A stretch of DNA of 64,000 nucleotides from Zygnema cylindricum (lineage: Eukaryota > Streptophyta > Zygnematophyceae > Zygnematales > Zygnemataceae). The stretch's first letter is position 1. Every line of letters begins with the position of its first letter. The stretch is taken from NCBI GenBank assembly GCA_037447655.1, contig JBBHKE010000793.1, positions 111,820-175,819 on the forward strand, written 5' to 3'. This document shows, piece by piece, positions 35,931 to 46,144 of the stretch. Position numbers and translations under genes: made by a program. Below the pieces are notes generated by a model, which ran no database searches, had not been told where the DNA came from, and saw nothing but the letters and a program-made list of their open reading frames with translations.

Positions 35931-36002
35931 TCTTCGGTAGTATAGTGGTAAGTATCCCCGCCTGTCACGCGGGAGACCCGGGTTCAATTCCCGGCCGGAG
36001 AG
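35931..36002 (+). tRNA. tRNA-Asp(GTC): tRNA-Asp (anticodon GTC), copy 1
   Basis: A 72-nt cloverleaf: acceptor stem TCTTCGG pairs with CCGGAGA (one T-G pair), the D arm contains TAGTGGTAAG, the anticodon loop CTGTCAC has GTC, and the T arm has GGTTCAATTCC. There is no intron and CCA is not encoded. An A box (TAGTATAGTGGT) and B box (GGTTCAATTCC) are present. TTTT follows within 10 nt as a Pol III terminator. Confidence 0.97.
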
Positions 36003-36404
36003 AAAATTTTGTTTTGCAATAAATTGTCGTGAACATCGCATTGTAAAATCGATTTCGTGGTTCAAATTTTTTGTTCTTTAGGCCGATTACTCGATATTAG
36101 CCTTGACATCTCGTGTTCTAATAGTTAAATTGACGATCGAGGCATGAATTCTATAGAGATTGCGTATTGAGATATTTTTAGTGACTACCTGCAAATTGAC
36201 ATGTTGCCCTGTTTTAAGCAGGACATAGAATTTTGGTTTAGATTATGTTTTGATTTGTTGTTCCAAAACTATAGAATCTGCAGCATCATATTAATAATTT
36301 TACCATGCAAGTGAGAAGGACCCTGCTAAATTGAATAGAGGTACAGTGTAATATTCAATATTGTAATGTTATATATTGTGACAAAGAAATAAGCATTTCA
36401 CCAA
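36003..36404. other. Spacer between the two tRNA-Asp genes
   Basis: AT-rich, unrelated to the sequences outside the pair; nothing recognised. Confidence 0.5.
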
Positions 36405-36476
36405 TCTTCGGTAGTATAGTGGTAAGTATCCCCGCCTGTCACGCGGGAGACCCGGGTTCAATTCCCGGCCGGAGAG
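36405..36476 (+). tRNA. tRNA-Asp(GTC): tRNA-Asp (anticodon GTC), copy 2
   Basis: Identical over all 72 nt to the copy at 35931-36002, in the same orientation, 474 bp downstream. The flanks differ apart from a short T-rich terminator directly after it. Confidence 0.97.
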
Positions 36477-37054
36477 TTTTGGTTTTGGCGACCGATAAAA
36501 GTGTCGTGTTGAAAAGTTGAACCTTTCATCATGCCGAAAACGGCCAAAGTTTGTAGAACAATATCCTGTTTCGCTATGTCTTGATGTTTTTTCTCGGATT
36601 AAAACATCTTTTCTCTAAGGGTATGTCCCCACGTGCAAGTAAGGGTTTTTTTCTGTCATTTTCCTGTAAAACTTAGCGCTGTACTGCCTAAGTTCCAACA
36701 GTACGAAGGAATCGCAAATTTGTAGAGTACAATTTGTGTCATCCTCAAACTTAGAATGTACGAAAATTTGTCGTCTTGTGTTTTTCGACCCACTTCGACG
36801 ACAAAAACGTCATCTTCAACCTTATCTTTAAAACACATGAGCGATGTGTTTTAAAAGTAGGGATTTTCTATAAACAAATAGGAACATATATTCGCAGGTG
36901 CGGTAATTTTCAAAAAAACTCATACGATTTCCAAGGACAAAGAAAAGTACAGAATTCACTATGTTTTGTCCGTTTGTGTTCAATACGACAAAGAGAAGTA
37001 CACAATTTGTTTGATTTTGTCCGTTTTTTTCAGTACGGATTTTTTTTTTTGCAG

Positions 37055-37172
37055 GGGTCTCGAATTTCCGATGCCATTTCACGTCGAGCGGACAGGCGAC
37101 GCGAAGGCAAAGCACATCTTCTTCAATCGTGAAATTGCACAGGCTGGAAGGCGGTACGTCTACAATGTCACG
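37055..37172 (+). pseudogene. Exon-like cargo inside the nested element
   Basis: A run of ten T and GCAG precedes the segment and GTAAGA follows it. The open frame includes MPFHVERTGDAKAKHIFF and AGRRYVYNVT. The composition looks like ordinary coding sequence, unlike the rest of the element. I do not recognise the source gene; capture of a host exon is inferred. Confidence 0.35.
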
Positions 37173-37296
37173 GTAAGACATGCGACGTCACAAGCAGGAA
37201 GGCGGTACGTCTACAATGTCACGGTAAGACATGCGACGTCACAAGCAAGAAGGCGGTACGTCTACAATGTCACGGTAAGACATGCGACGTCATAAG
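37144..37296 (+). repeat. Three 51-bp tandem repeats
   Basis: The block gaaggcggtacgtctacaat recurs at 37147, 37198 and 37249. The unit length (17 codons) keeps the frame (RRYVYNVTVRHATS). Each unit contains the same donor-like CACGGTAAGA, at 37173, 37224 and 37275. Confidence 0.9.
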
Positions 37297-37654
37297 CAGT
37301 TCCAAAAAATAACGTGCGACAACACAGATCGTAGACGTTGACAACCGTCACAGGTATTGTTGACGTATACAGTCGTCACAAACGTAAATTGCTATTACGC
37401 TCTTACACATAGAGACACTTGAAAACCGGGTCCGGCGGATCCGCGCTAAAATACAAAGTAAGTTCGCTAAGTTACAAGTACATGGGGACATACCCTTAAG
37501 CCCTTTTGCCCGATTTTTTGATTTGAAAGGTGAATATCTTACCATTCAATCGCAACCGTTAGATTAACGATCCGTCAAGTGTTAAAGGTGAAAATATGTT
37601 TGGAGTGACGAAAGAAAACATAAACACTAATAGCGATACTCAGTGTTCTGTACA

Positions 37655-39054
37655 CTGCGAATCGTAATTAGAGTAATGAAAAAATTAGAGTAAAAAAACA
37701 AAAAAAACAATTAGAGTAATGAACTCTAATTTATGTGATAGAACTTTTTCGCAGAGGAAGTTTACTCTAATTTATTTAAGTACTGTATATTGGGTTATGC
37801 CGGTAATAATTATCCGCGCTGAAATTATGAACACTAAATTACGTAAACGTTCAAAATCTGTCAGTCCGTATGGTTTTGACGTCATTATGACGTTAGTACT
37901 ATTTGTCGCGTGAATGTCAGTTAATGTTCACACTGACGACGATGCTGTCCACGGACGAGAGTTATGCGAACGGCTTTTTTTCGATGAGATTCATTTTTCA
38001 TTTAGTGCGATTTCACGTGCGAGCGCGATTCTTTTAAATCATTACCTGTACCTTTTTACTTAAAAAAGTTCAGTTTTGCACGGTCAAACGTCGTCCGTAT
38101 TCCACACTATTTAAAGAAAACCTATATTACAATTTTTTTACGCTAATTAAACTTACCTAAATTAGAATAATGAAAAAATTAGAATCGTTTACTCTATTTG
38201 ATTTCATAGAGTCGAAATTTCGAGCGACCGAATTCGAGTAATTTACTCTAACTGTACGTAACCGTACTGTACTGTACTGTACTGTTCCGGTAACAGAGAT
38301 TTGGATTCTTCAACTCACTCCTGAACCGGGTACTTTATTTTTTTTTCTCTCTGATCACCTCTATTCCTTTCTCCATCTTCTTGCACCGTTCGACTGATCC
38401 TGCCACGTGTCACCTGCTACGTGTCAAAAGACACGTTCTCTTTAGTCGTAAATTTCCAGCTTACGTGGCGTCACGCTGGATCCCTCCGGTTTTCAACGGT
38501 ACGGACTCCTTTCTTTTGCTTTTTTCTTGTAATTCTTGGTAGGAAAATTTCTATTTACTTGAATATTCAGGAGGATGGTGAATTAAATACTGTTTTTACG
38601 GAAATAAATAACTTATAAAGACATATTTATGGCTCACTGGTTGTCTTGTGTTTTAAGGTTAAGCTGGACGAGATTGTTTTTAGGGTTTTTAGGCGGTCTT
38701 CCAGTACTAGGGTTTATTTTAGGGTTTATTTTTAGGGTTATAATTCACTTTAGTAGTATTTTTGAAAATTATTTATAAGGAAAAGACTGGACGACTGTTT
38801 TAAAGCTCCCGGAGGAGTTTCCAGGTTTTATGTTTTTTGAAGTTTTCAATTTCTTTTTAGAGTCGAAGAGATTTCTTTTTCTTTTCATTTCTTAAGAGTG
38901 TGGTAGATTCAATGAATCTAATCTTGTGTTAAGGAGATTCTGAGTTGCCACAAATTAGGTCAAATTCAATTCTCCTTGTATTAGGTTTTAAATTCATACA
39001 AAAATTGTGTGCACATTCCTGCCTTTCATACCAGAGTTAATAATTCATAGAATA
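37655..39054. other. Upstream region of the 39460 gene, with TIR-like fragments
   Basis: A TIR-like start (tacactgcgaatcgtaatta at 37655) is followed by several 'ttactctaattt/gagtaatgaaaaaattaga' blocks up to 38245, perhaps another degraded element. (GTACT)n lies at 38262-38285. No gene is supported. Confidence 0.4.
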
Positions 39055-39268
39055 CTACACCGTTTATCGTTATTAGTGTTATTTTTTTTTTGTCGCTTAA
39101 AACATCTATTCTCCCTACACACTTGTCGGATTGTGGATCTGACGGTTGCGATTAAAAGGCAAGATTCTCAGCTTCCGTTTGGTGGTTTTAAATTGAAAAT
39201 TGGACAAGTGTGTACGGATAAAAGATGTTTTAAGTGGCGATAAAATCATTAACACTAATAGCGATACA
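39055..39268. mobile_element. MITE-like TIR element, copy 5
   Basis: The best-preserved copy. The left arm runs from tacaccgtttatcgttatta through taaaacatctattctccc; the right arm has gtgtacggataaaagatgtt and ends aacactaatagcgataca. It lies about 190 bp before the ATG of the plus-strand gene at 39460. Confidence 0.85.
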
Positions 39269-39459
39269 CAAAAAAAACAGAAAGGCTGTGAATCTGACAG
39301 CTCTGCCTCCTGTGATGTCACATCTCGGGCACCTTTTGTGAGGACACTTTCTGTGGCGTAAGATCTACTTTCACACCTGTTGTGACGTCACATGTGTTTG
39401 CGACGACTAACTGACGACATCTTTTCTGCCGTGGCAGATTCCCGGGTGGGGGGGGAACA

Positions 39460-40895
39460 ATGTCACGTCCCATGGCCCTCGCCCTTGTCCTCATCCTCCT
39501 CTTCCTCACCTCCCAAAGTGACTGGAAGGCCGCTCGGTCTCAACAGGAGGCAGCTCAGGCCATCCCCCGACAACAGCGTTTGGAAGACCACCAGGAAAAA
39601 ATCAAAGATACGGTGAGGTCTTTGTCTTCTTCTTCGTCATATTATTGATATTATTATTGCTATTGCCTTGATATGCGGGAATGGTTTTGACAAATCATCG
39701 CAATTAGCTTTTATTTTTTTTCGAATTGTATGGAAATTGTTGTGACACATACACTGTAATCAGTGTAAGTGAGAACTTGGAAAATATCAAAGATACAGGG
39801 TTTCCTTTTGTTAAATGGGGATCATTCTGACGCAAACACTGTAGTTAGTTGGGATTGGCCATGGTAGTTTTTGTCGATTAAAGTATTTACCCTTTATCTC
39901 AATTGGAGGTAGATGATTGTTAGTATTAATGTGGATTTTAATTAGTGTGATTAAACACTATTTTAAGTTTCATGTTTCAAAAACTCTTGATCAAATTGCT
40001 GATGTTATCTTTAATAACGATGAAAAGTGTAGTATGGTGTCGGACTAATTGGAAGTAATTTAGGGTGGAGTTTTTTTGGTCTAAACTTGGCAATTTTGTG
40101 ATAGGTATATATTGATGTGTTCCAAAATAATACTTTATGTATTAACAGGGAGAAATGAATTAAATCTTGTAGACTTGTGTAAAGTTTTTGTCGCCTCAGT
40201 CGACAAAAACAATGTACCCAAACAATAGTTTAATTTGATGTCGGGGTTACTGTTTAATACTTTTCTGGTTACTTTTCTATTCCGAGTTTTGTGAACTATA
40301 ATTAGTAAGCCATTGTTACAGTTATGTGCAATAAAACAAAGAAATTGGTATCAAAACAAGAGCCTCTCATAATCATACTAGTAAACTATGCTGTATTCTT
40401 TAATCATACGTACCACTTATGAGTCAAAACACTTTGTAATTATTACAGATTTTTACGAAAATGACAAGAGAACTGCATGATTTGGAGGAGGAAAATACTC
40501 GATTGAAAATGGAAACAGAGGATCTCAGAAAGCAACTTTCCAAATGTCAGGGAAGTACTCACCCGACTATTAACCGACAAGAACTTATTGAAGCTTACAA
40601 TTCTCGAATGGTACATGGAAAAGCCGATATTCCCGATGAAAAAGAACAGTTTCGAATGCACGAAAGACATTCTTTTTTGACAAACAGTGGGGAAAGAGAG
40701 GCGGTAATTAACCGAGAGAGAGGACCAAATAATAACAGAGAGAGAGGCCCTACTCATTCCTTAAGAGGATCTCGAGTCTTGAGAGGGATGAGACAAAGGT
40801 CGACTAATGGACGAAAGACATCGCAAGAAAGACAAATAGAGGAGTCAGAGTCTGGTATTTCGATAGGGAGATGGCAAGGGGAGGCGAGGGAGTAG
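39460..40895 (+). CDS. Small hypothetical protein: signal sequence plus coiled coil
   Basis: Two exons, 39460-39612 and 40449-40895, joined in phase 0 (ACG/GTGAGG donor, TTACAG acceptor), giving 199 aa. Residues 5-18 are a hydrophobic signal or anchor (MALALVLILLFLTS). Residues about 22-82 are charged and predicted by heptad pattern to be coiled coil (RELHDLEEENTRLKMETEDL). The C-terminal half is Arg/Gly/Ser-rich, with NRERGPNNNRERGP. No family is recognised. It would be secreted or ER-anchored if the leader works. It is one of only two plus-strand genes here. Confidence 0.65.
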
Positions 40896-41659
40896 GAGTT
40901 ATTAATGAAATATTTTTTTTGTTCCGTTTTTGTAATGTATCCAGATGTATTGTTTTTTGTTGATACTCAAATTTCCTTCATTTGTATGATAGGCGTCTGT
41001 TCTGTACACAAGCCTTAGGGTCAGTATTGCAGCTTCGGAAATCTTTTCACACTTTTTCTCGAAGTAGTCTCGAAGAAAACTTCATCTTATTTGAATATGC
41101 TATTTTTATTAGTGGATTGTCAAATTCTCAATTAACTCGATAGGGTTCTATAGAGAGAAAAGCTCCATTATAAGAAAAATTGTGGGAGAAAATCGTTTAC
41201 AAGTGCTAGTTTTGGCCTCAATTTATGTCTTGGAAACAAAATTTTAAGTCTGGGAAGCATGTGTTCCACCATAAAGTTCCACAATATTTTTAGTGTAGGA
41301 ACTGTCATAATGCTGGTTGTTATTTTTATTTTCTAGAGTAGGTCATTCAGATATTTTTGGCATTTGATGGAAGTCTCTCTTTTGAATTGAAAACAAATAT
41401 TTGACCTCGTTTTTTTCGTCAGCAGAGCCTTAATATTAAAAAAGGTTTGACTTTTTAAAAGAAAAAACTTGACAGACCTAAAGATTGACTTGTAAAAGAG
41501 ACTTAGTTTTAAAAAAGATTGGATTCTTGTCAAAAAATAAACGCATTTATTTTTCTTGTTAAAGTGAAAGATTAACTGATCCAATGTACTACAAAAATTT
41601 GTCAAGAGTTTTTGGAGTTCTTTATTGCAATTCACACTTGCAGTACCGCGAATGTATAT
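40896..41659. other. 3' flank, no gene seen
   Basis: AT-rich, probably the 3' UTR of the plus-strand gene and spacer. A 100-codon minus-strand frame at 41333-41635 has no recognisable features. Confidence 0.45.
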
Positions 41660-42115
41660 TAAAAAAAATGTGCAAATAAAACATATATAGGTATCCTTGT
41701 TGTACCGGAAATGAGATCAGAGATAAAAGATGAAAAAGAGAAAAGAAATAAGTCCACTACCATAAGTCCACCATGTGCAACCACTGTTACCACACAACAG
41801 AGAGTACTAAATGCACACATCTGATTTTGGTAAATCAACCACCCAAGAAGCATTGCCACTGCAACTTTTAGGTTTCCCACGACATTAAAAGTCATGGCAC
41901 TAGACGTTTGTATGGCGTTAAAAAGAGAAAACTTTAACCCAAATGCAAATATCGGACTAAACCAAATCAAAAAAATAACAACACATGGAACTTGCCATTA
42001 AAAGCACGCTTTTTGCAAAATCAGTAGTGGATTTCGATAAAAAATCAACAAAAACAAACAGACTTTCCCCCAAATTTGACAAAATAACAACCAAGAGGAA
42101 TCACCCTTAACAACA
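41660..42115 (-). pseudogene. Broken duplicate of the transporter's last exon
   Basis: The part 41770-41965 matches the transporter exon at 42645-42830 closely: FSLFNAIQTSSAMTFNVVGN and KVAVAMLLGWLIYQNQM. Adjoining sequence 41985-42200 matches the transporter's intron (about 43320-43550). The copy lacks the upstream membrane segments, its 3' end has diverged, and coding is lost after the last helix. It is a decayed segmental duplication. Confidence 0.8.
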
Positions 42116-42503
42116 AGTTTTCGCAAAATGAGAAGCAAATACATTCACATTTACAAATCGTCAAATTGCTTTATTACATATTTCAATTTTAAAATTGAAA
42201 TGTTAAACAAGACACATGGTACCAATTATCCTCTCACTAAATTAACACTCAGGTACACTCTTCGAATATTTCGTACTCACATAAGAAAAGTTTCTCTTCA
42301 GATACTTTCATTTCGCATAAGAAAAACTTTTTTCTTTTTTGCTTCAAAAGTAAAAAACAGAGTATCAAAATCCTTTCAATTCATTGCTTTAACTACTTAT
42401 GACGAAGAAATCATCGTTAATTTAATCAGTGGGGCTATAACCTACGTTTCCCGAGCTTTGTTCAATTAAAAGTAATCACTAGGTTTTCTTATAACAGAAT
42501 TCG
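42116..42503. other. Spacer, 3' flank of the transporter gene
   Basis: Nothing recognised beyond the intron-derived duplicate that reaches about 42200. Confidence 0.4.
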
Positions 42504-45500
42504 CTAATTTCCGAGTTTCGACCCTAAAGTAAAGTCATTCTCTTTTTGTATTTTTTCTAAGGTAATCGGAAGATTCGACAACGAATGATATTTTTGCGTT
42601 TCTTCGAACCTAACTTGATGTTGAATGTAACCGTACCATGTACAACCTACCACTGTTACCGCACAGCCGAGAGTACTAAATGCACTCATCGGATTTTGGT
42701 AAATCAACCACCCAAGAAGCATTGCCACTGCAACTTTTAGGTTTCCCGCGACATTAAAAGTCATGGCACTAGTTGCTTGTATGGCGTAAAAAAGAGAAAA
42801 ATTCAACCCAAATGCAAGTATCCCACTAATACCAATCGCAATAAAGACTTGTGTATGGTCTCCCTCGAGACCGTACCAACTTTGAACCGCTTCCCACTCG
42901 CAGAAAAAAGCTAAAGGTGTCAACATTAAAACGATTTGTGGAGCCATATAATAAACAGTATTTATGGAATCCATGTCCACATGCCCTTTCAAAAGTACCT
43001 CAGCCATAATGGAATTTGCGGAAGTAAAAATAGTTGAAGTTAACGCGGCCAAAAATCCAATCATATGGAAACTCAGTTCCGTGGCACTGGCCAATGTGAC
43101 GCCTCCGACTACCGGAATAAGAGCCATGTATACTCGAATATCGAAACTCTTTCTCATAAGTAATGCTTGAAGGGCAACTGTCGAGACAATCGAGAGTAAA
43201 ACACCAACAAAAACCAACAAACTTCCGTAAGAACAGGAAAGTGTCAACCATTAGACAACAAAAACCAGCAAAAAAAACAAAAAATACCAAAATTTGACAT
43301 CACGACAAGAATCAGGAAGTGCAGCTAAGAGAACTTGCCCTTAAAAGAAAGGCTTGAAAAATCAGAAGCAGATTTAGAGTAAAGTTCAACAACAACAAAC
43401 AAACTTTAACTAAATTCAACGAAATAACAATTGCTTTTTTACTTAGTTTTCTTCTGATATTTGATTTACAGTTATATTATAAATACCTCTAGCTGCTGGA
43501 GTAGATACATTCCCATTCACAAATTGTCAAATTGCTTTATTACTTGGCTGACTTTTGATATAGGTTTAAACATAGTTAGTGATAGCTTTTTAGGCTGCTA
43601 GAGTAAATACATTTCCATTCAGAAATCGTCAGATTACTTTGTTACATACATACTTTTTATTGATGGTTTTACACATACCTGTGGCTGCGGGAGTAAATGC
43701 CTTCACCGTTTGCATAAATGTGACGGGAATGTACCGTAAACTCACATTCCCAAGACACACATTTAAATTTGTGACAACGGCCATAGGAAGTACACGCTTT
43801 AAGAGATCAATATTAGTTACTTTAGCCAATGGTTTTAAATGTAAAACCTGTAAAAACCATTGAAACAAACATCTCTTTCAGCAAAATTAGGAACCATTTG
43901 TGACAGCAGTACAACAAAAGTAAGATAGAGGCCAGTTCTCATGAAATGTATTTTCTTATTAACTGATTTGTATATTGGTTTTCGTTTCTCCATATGGATA
44001 GGAAATAACTGTGACTCAGTTTGGTATGTTTGTGAGGATGCAAAATGGATTATTTCACAAGAATCCATAACTATGACAAATTTTATAATAAATTATGTAC
44101 TTACTAAGCGTTTTCTAAAAACTAACTGACAGTCGGTCCCTCCAACAATAGATATAAACCACATGATGTCCAGTTTTATTCTAATCAATGTAATATGCAT
44201 GAAAAGTACATATTTTTATTCATGTAAGATATTTCTGGGCGTATCATCTACCCTTCTGCAAGACAAAGGAAAAGTAACTTTGTAATTTGCAAAATGAGGA
44301 ATAGAAAAAACCATCAATACCGAGGAAGTAAATGACAAACTAATTTTAATTTTGATTTTGACTACTTTTTTACACTAATTTTGAGCATAAGAGGCCACGC
44401 ACCCTTATACAGATAAATGCTCCAAAAAATGAGATCACAAAGTGAATGGCTGTGAGGGTCAAGGGGAAATTGAAGCCATAAATCTGCAATTGTACATAAA
44501 TTGCATTGCAAAATATAAAAGAACAATAGTTAGTACTTTTAACAAAAACATAAGGATTTCCATAAAATCATTTGGAACAATCAATGTTCGACATTGCTAA
44601 CTCCTGCACAAAGCATTCAACACTTTAAAAAAGTATTCAAAAGCAAAATTTTCACTTCTTCTTCGAAGACAAATTTCTACTTTATTGATTAGAAAAAAAA
44701 AAGGCAGTTAGCCATAATTTTTTTAATAGACCATCAACTTTTGCAAAACAACCGATTTGATCCGTGATTAGACGACAATGCCCATTATTATTAGTGTTAA
44801 TAACTTTTTTTGGTCGCTACTTTTTTTGGGCCAAAAATTGTCAAATAGTGTTAAAACACTAAAGTGACTGGACTACAATTTGCCACGTCACCCTACCCCA
44901 TAGGTTTTTAGGGTTTTTTAGCCAATTTCCTCTAACAGATAACGTATTTGCTTAATAGGTACTATTAACTCCTCAATATGAAACTGGGAGAGAAAGAATA
45001 GTTGAATAAAAGACAAATATATTTTAACAATCGTTACAAAAATAACGGAATAGATAATAAAAAAACCAGTCTTAACTTTTATTACCCTATTTTATGCCAA
45101 ATCTGAACAGGTCAAACCAGTTGACGTCAATGCAAGCCCATTATAATTCCAGGGAAAACCTCCAAATTAAAGTTACAGACAGAAAAAAATCAGGTTTTAG
45201 ATCAACTTAACCACAAAAACCCATCAGGTTAATTAAAAAAAAAGAACCATATACATAGAAGCTGAAATCTTCTCGATAAAAAAGTAACTTATGATGTACC
45301 TTTAACTTGTCAAAGATTAATGAAATCAAAAAATCCGCTTTTCAAAATATCGGACATCCAGGAGAAATCGAGGAGATGAGGAAAATGGAGGAGAAGAGTG
45401 AGAAGGAAGAAAAGGGAAGGGGGAGAGGGAGAGGTGGACTGGGGGAGGGAGGGAGGGAGGGAGGGAGGGAGGGAGGGAGAAATTACAGAAAATTACCTGA

Positions 45501-46144
45501 AAGATCCATTTGTTAAGAAGCACTAGCAAAACGTTGAAAAACCACCATTGTAATACAGCCAAAACAGGATATAATCTTTGAAGCGGTTCGTCGAATCCTT
45601 TTTGTGATCGTCTCCAGAGCTCGAACAAAAATTCTTCAGGAATTCGAATTACTTGTTTAAATTCACTAATACTGAAGCCAAACAAAACATTTAGATGTTT
45701 TTCACTCCGGTGGTAAGGGGCTCCAAACGGACTCTGAAAGGAAAACTCTTTTTCTTCATTGCAAGCTTGACCTTTTTTATCAACACGGAAAAGTTCTTCT
45801 CCTCCAGATTTGTTACTATTGTTGCTACCGTTAGCATTGTTAATATTGTTAATAGTACTACTATTGCTAATATTGCTGATATTGTTAATATTGTTAAGAT
45901 TGTTAAGATTGTTAAGGTTGTTAAGATCTCTATCAGAAGTAACAACTTGCTCCAAGGGACTGCTTCCATGGCGGAGAAAACGAGGAGAGACAGCGACAGA
46001 TGGCCTACTCCTTAAATTCTCAGCAGGTGAACCAGACTCTGTAACTTCATTATAAAGAGAAGTTTGTAGATCCCCGGGCATGTTATTCTTTGCAATTGAA
46101 AATATGTCGCACGAAAAGAATGTCTCACATAAAGTATCTCTCAA
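42504..46144 (-). CDS. Nucleotide-sugar/triose-phosphate transporter family protein (UDP-galactose/GONST5-like)
   Basis: Four exons: 46144-45497, 44483-44403, 43847-43679 and 43177-42504; phases 0,0,1 fit and the product is 523 aa. The core (from about 192) has the ten-helix TPT/DMT fold. Landmarks are LQWWFFNVLLVLLNKWIFQ, FNFPLTLTAIHF, NVCLGNVSLRYIPVTFMQT, KAFTPAATVALQ, VGGVTLASATELSFHMIGF, DSINTVYYMAP and TFNVAGNLKVAVAMLLGWLI. These match plant GONST5/UDP-GALT1-type Golgi antiporters, which import a nucleotide sugar in exchange for a nucleoside monophosphate; the exact substrate is not certain. An N-terminal extension of about 190 aa with Asn-rich repeats (NNLNNLNNINNISN) is unusual. An internal Met (MPGDLQ) may be the true start. 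Confidence 0.92.
43480..43660. repeat. Tandem ~120-bp repeat in a transporter intron
   Basis: Two blocks share gctggagtagatacattccc and attcacaaattgtcaaattgc with small changes, at about 43494 and 43604. A related block is in the duplicate at about 42145-42180. Confidence 0.65.
45395..45480. repeat. (GGGA)n tract beside the transporter's first donor
   Basis: G/A-rich, ending in pure GGGA repeats at 45445-45479. The sense RNA is CCCU-rich starting 16 nt after the exon 1 donor. Confidence 0.85.

Larger units (their letters stand above)
36618..37496. mobile_element. Nested TIR element with TA target duplication (879 bp)
   Basis: The ends are inverted repeats: AGGGTATGTCCCCACGTGC at the left and the complement of AGGGTATGTCCCCATGTAC at the right, 17 of 19 alike. 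TA flanks both sides, as in Tc1/mariner-type insertion. No transposase is present, so it is non-autonomous. It carries an exon-like segment (37055-37172) and three 51-bp tandem repeats. Confidence 0.8.
36566..37645. mobile_element. MITE-like TIR element, copy 4, split by another element
   Basis: The left part (36566-36617, with ttaaaacatcttttctc) and the right part (37497-37645, with ttcaatcgcaaccgttagat and cactaatagcgatact) rejoin as one family member when 36618-37496 and one TA are removed. This shows the order of insertion. Confidence 0.75.

Noticed and set aside
36966-37295. 109-codon plus-strand frame as a complete gene
   Set aside because: Its first third is AT-rich sequence before the poly-T/AG acceptor and its last part is the 51-bp repeat; it is inside a non-autonomous element.
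37144-37296. CRISPR-like array
   Set aside because: Repeats are 51 bp and contiguous without spacers, in eukaryotic DNA.
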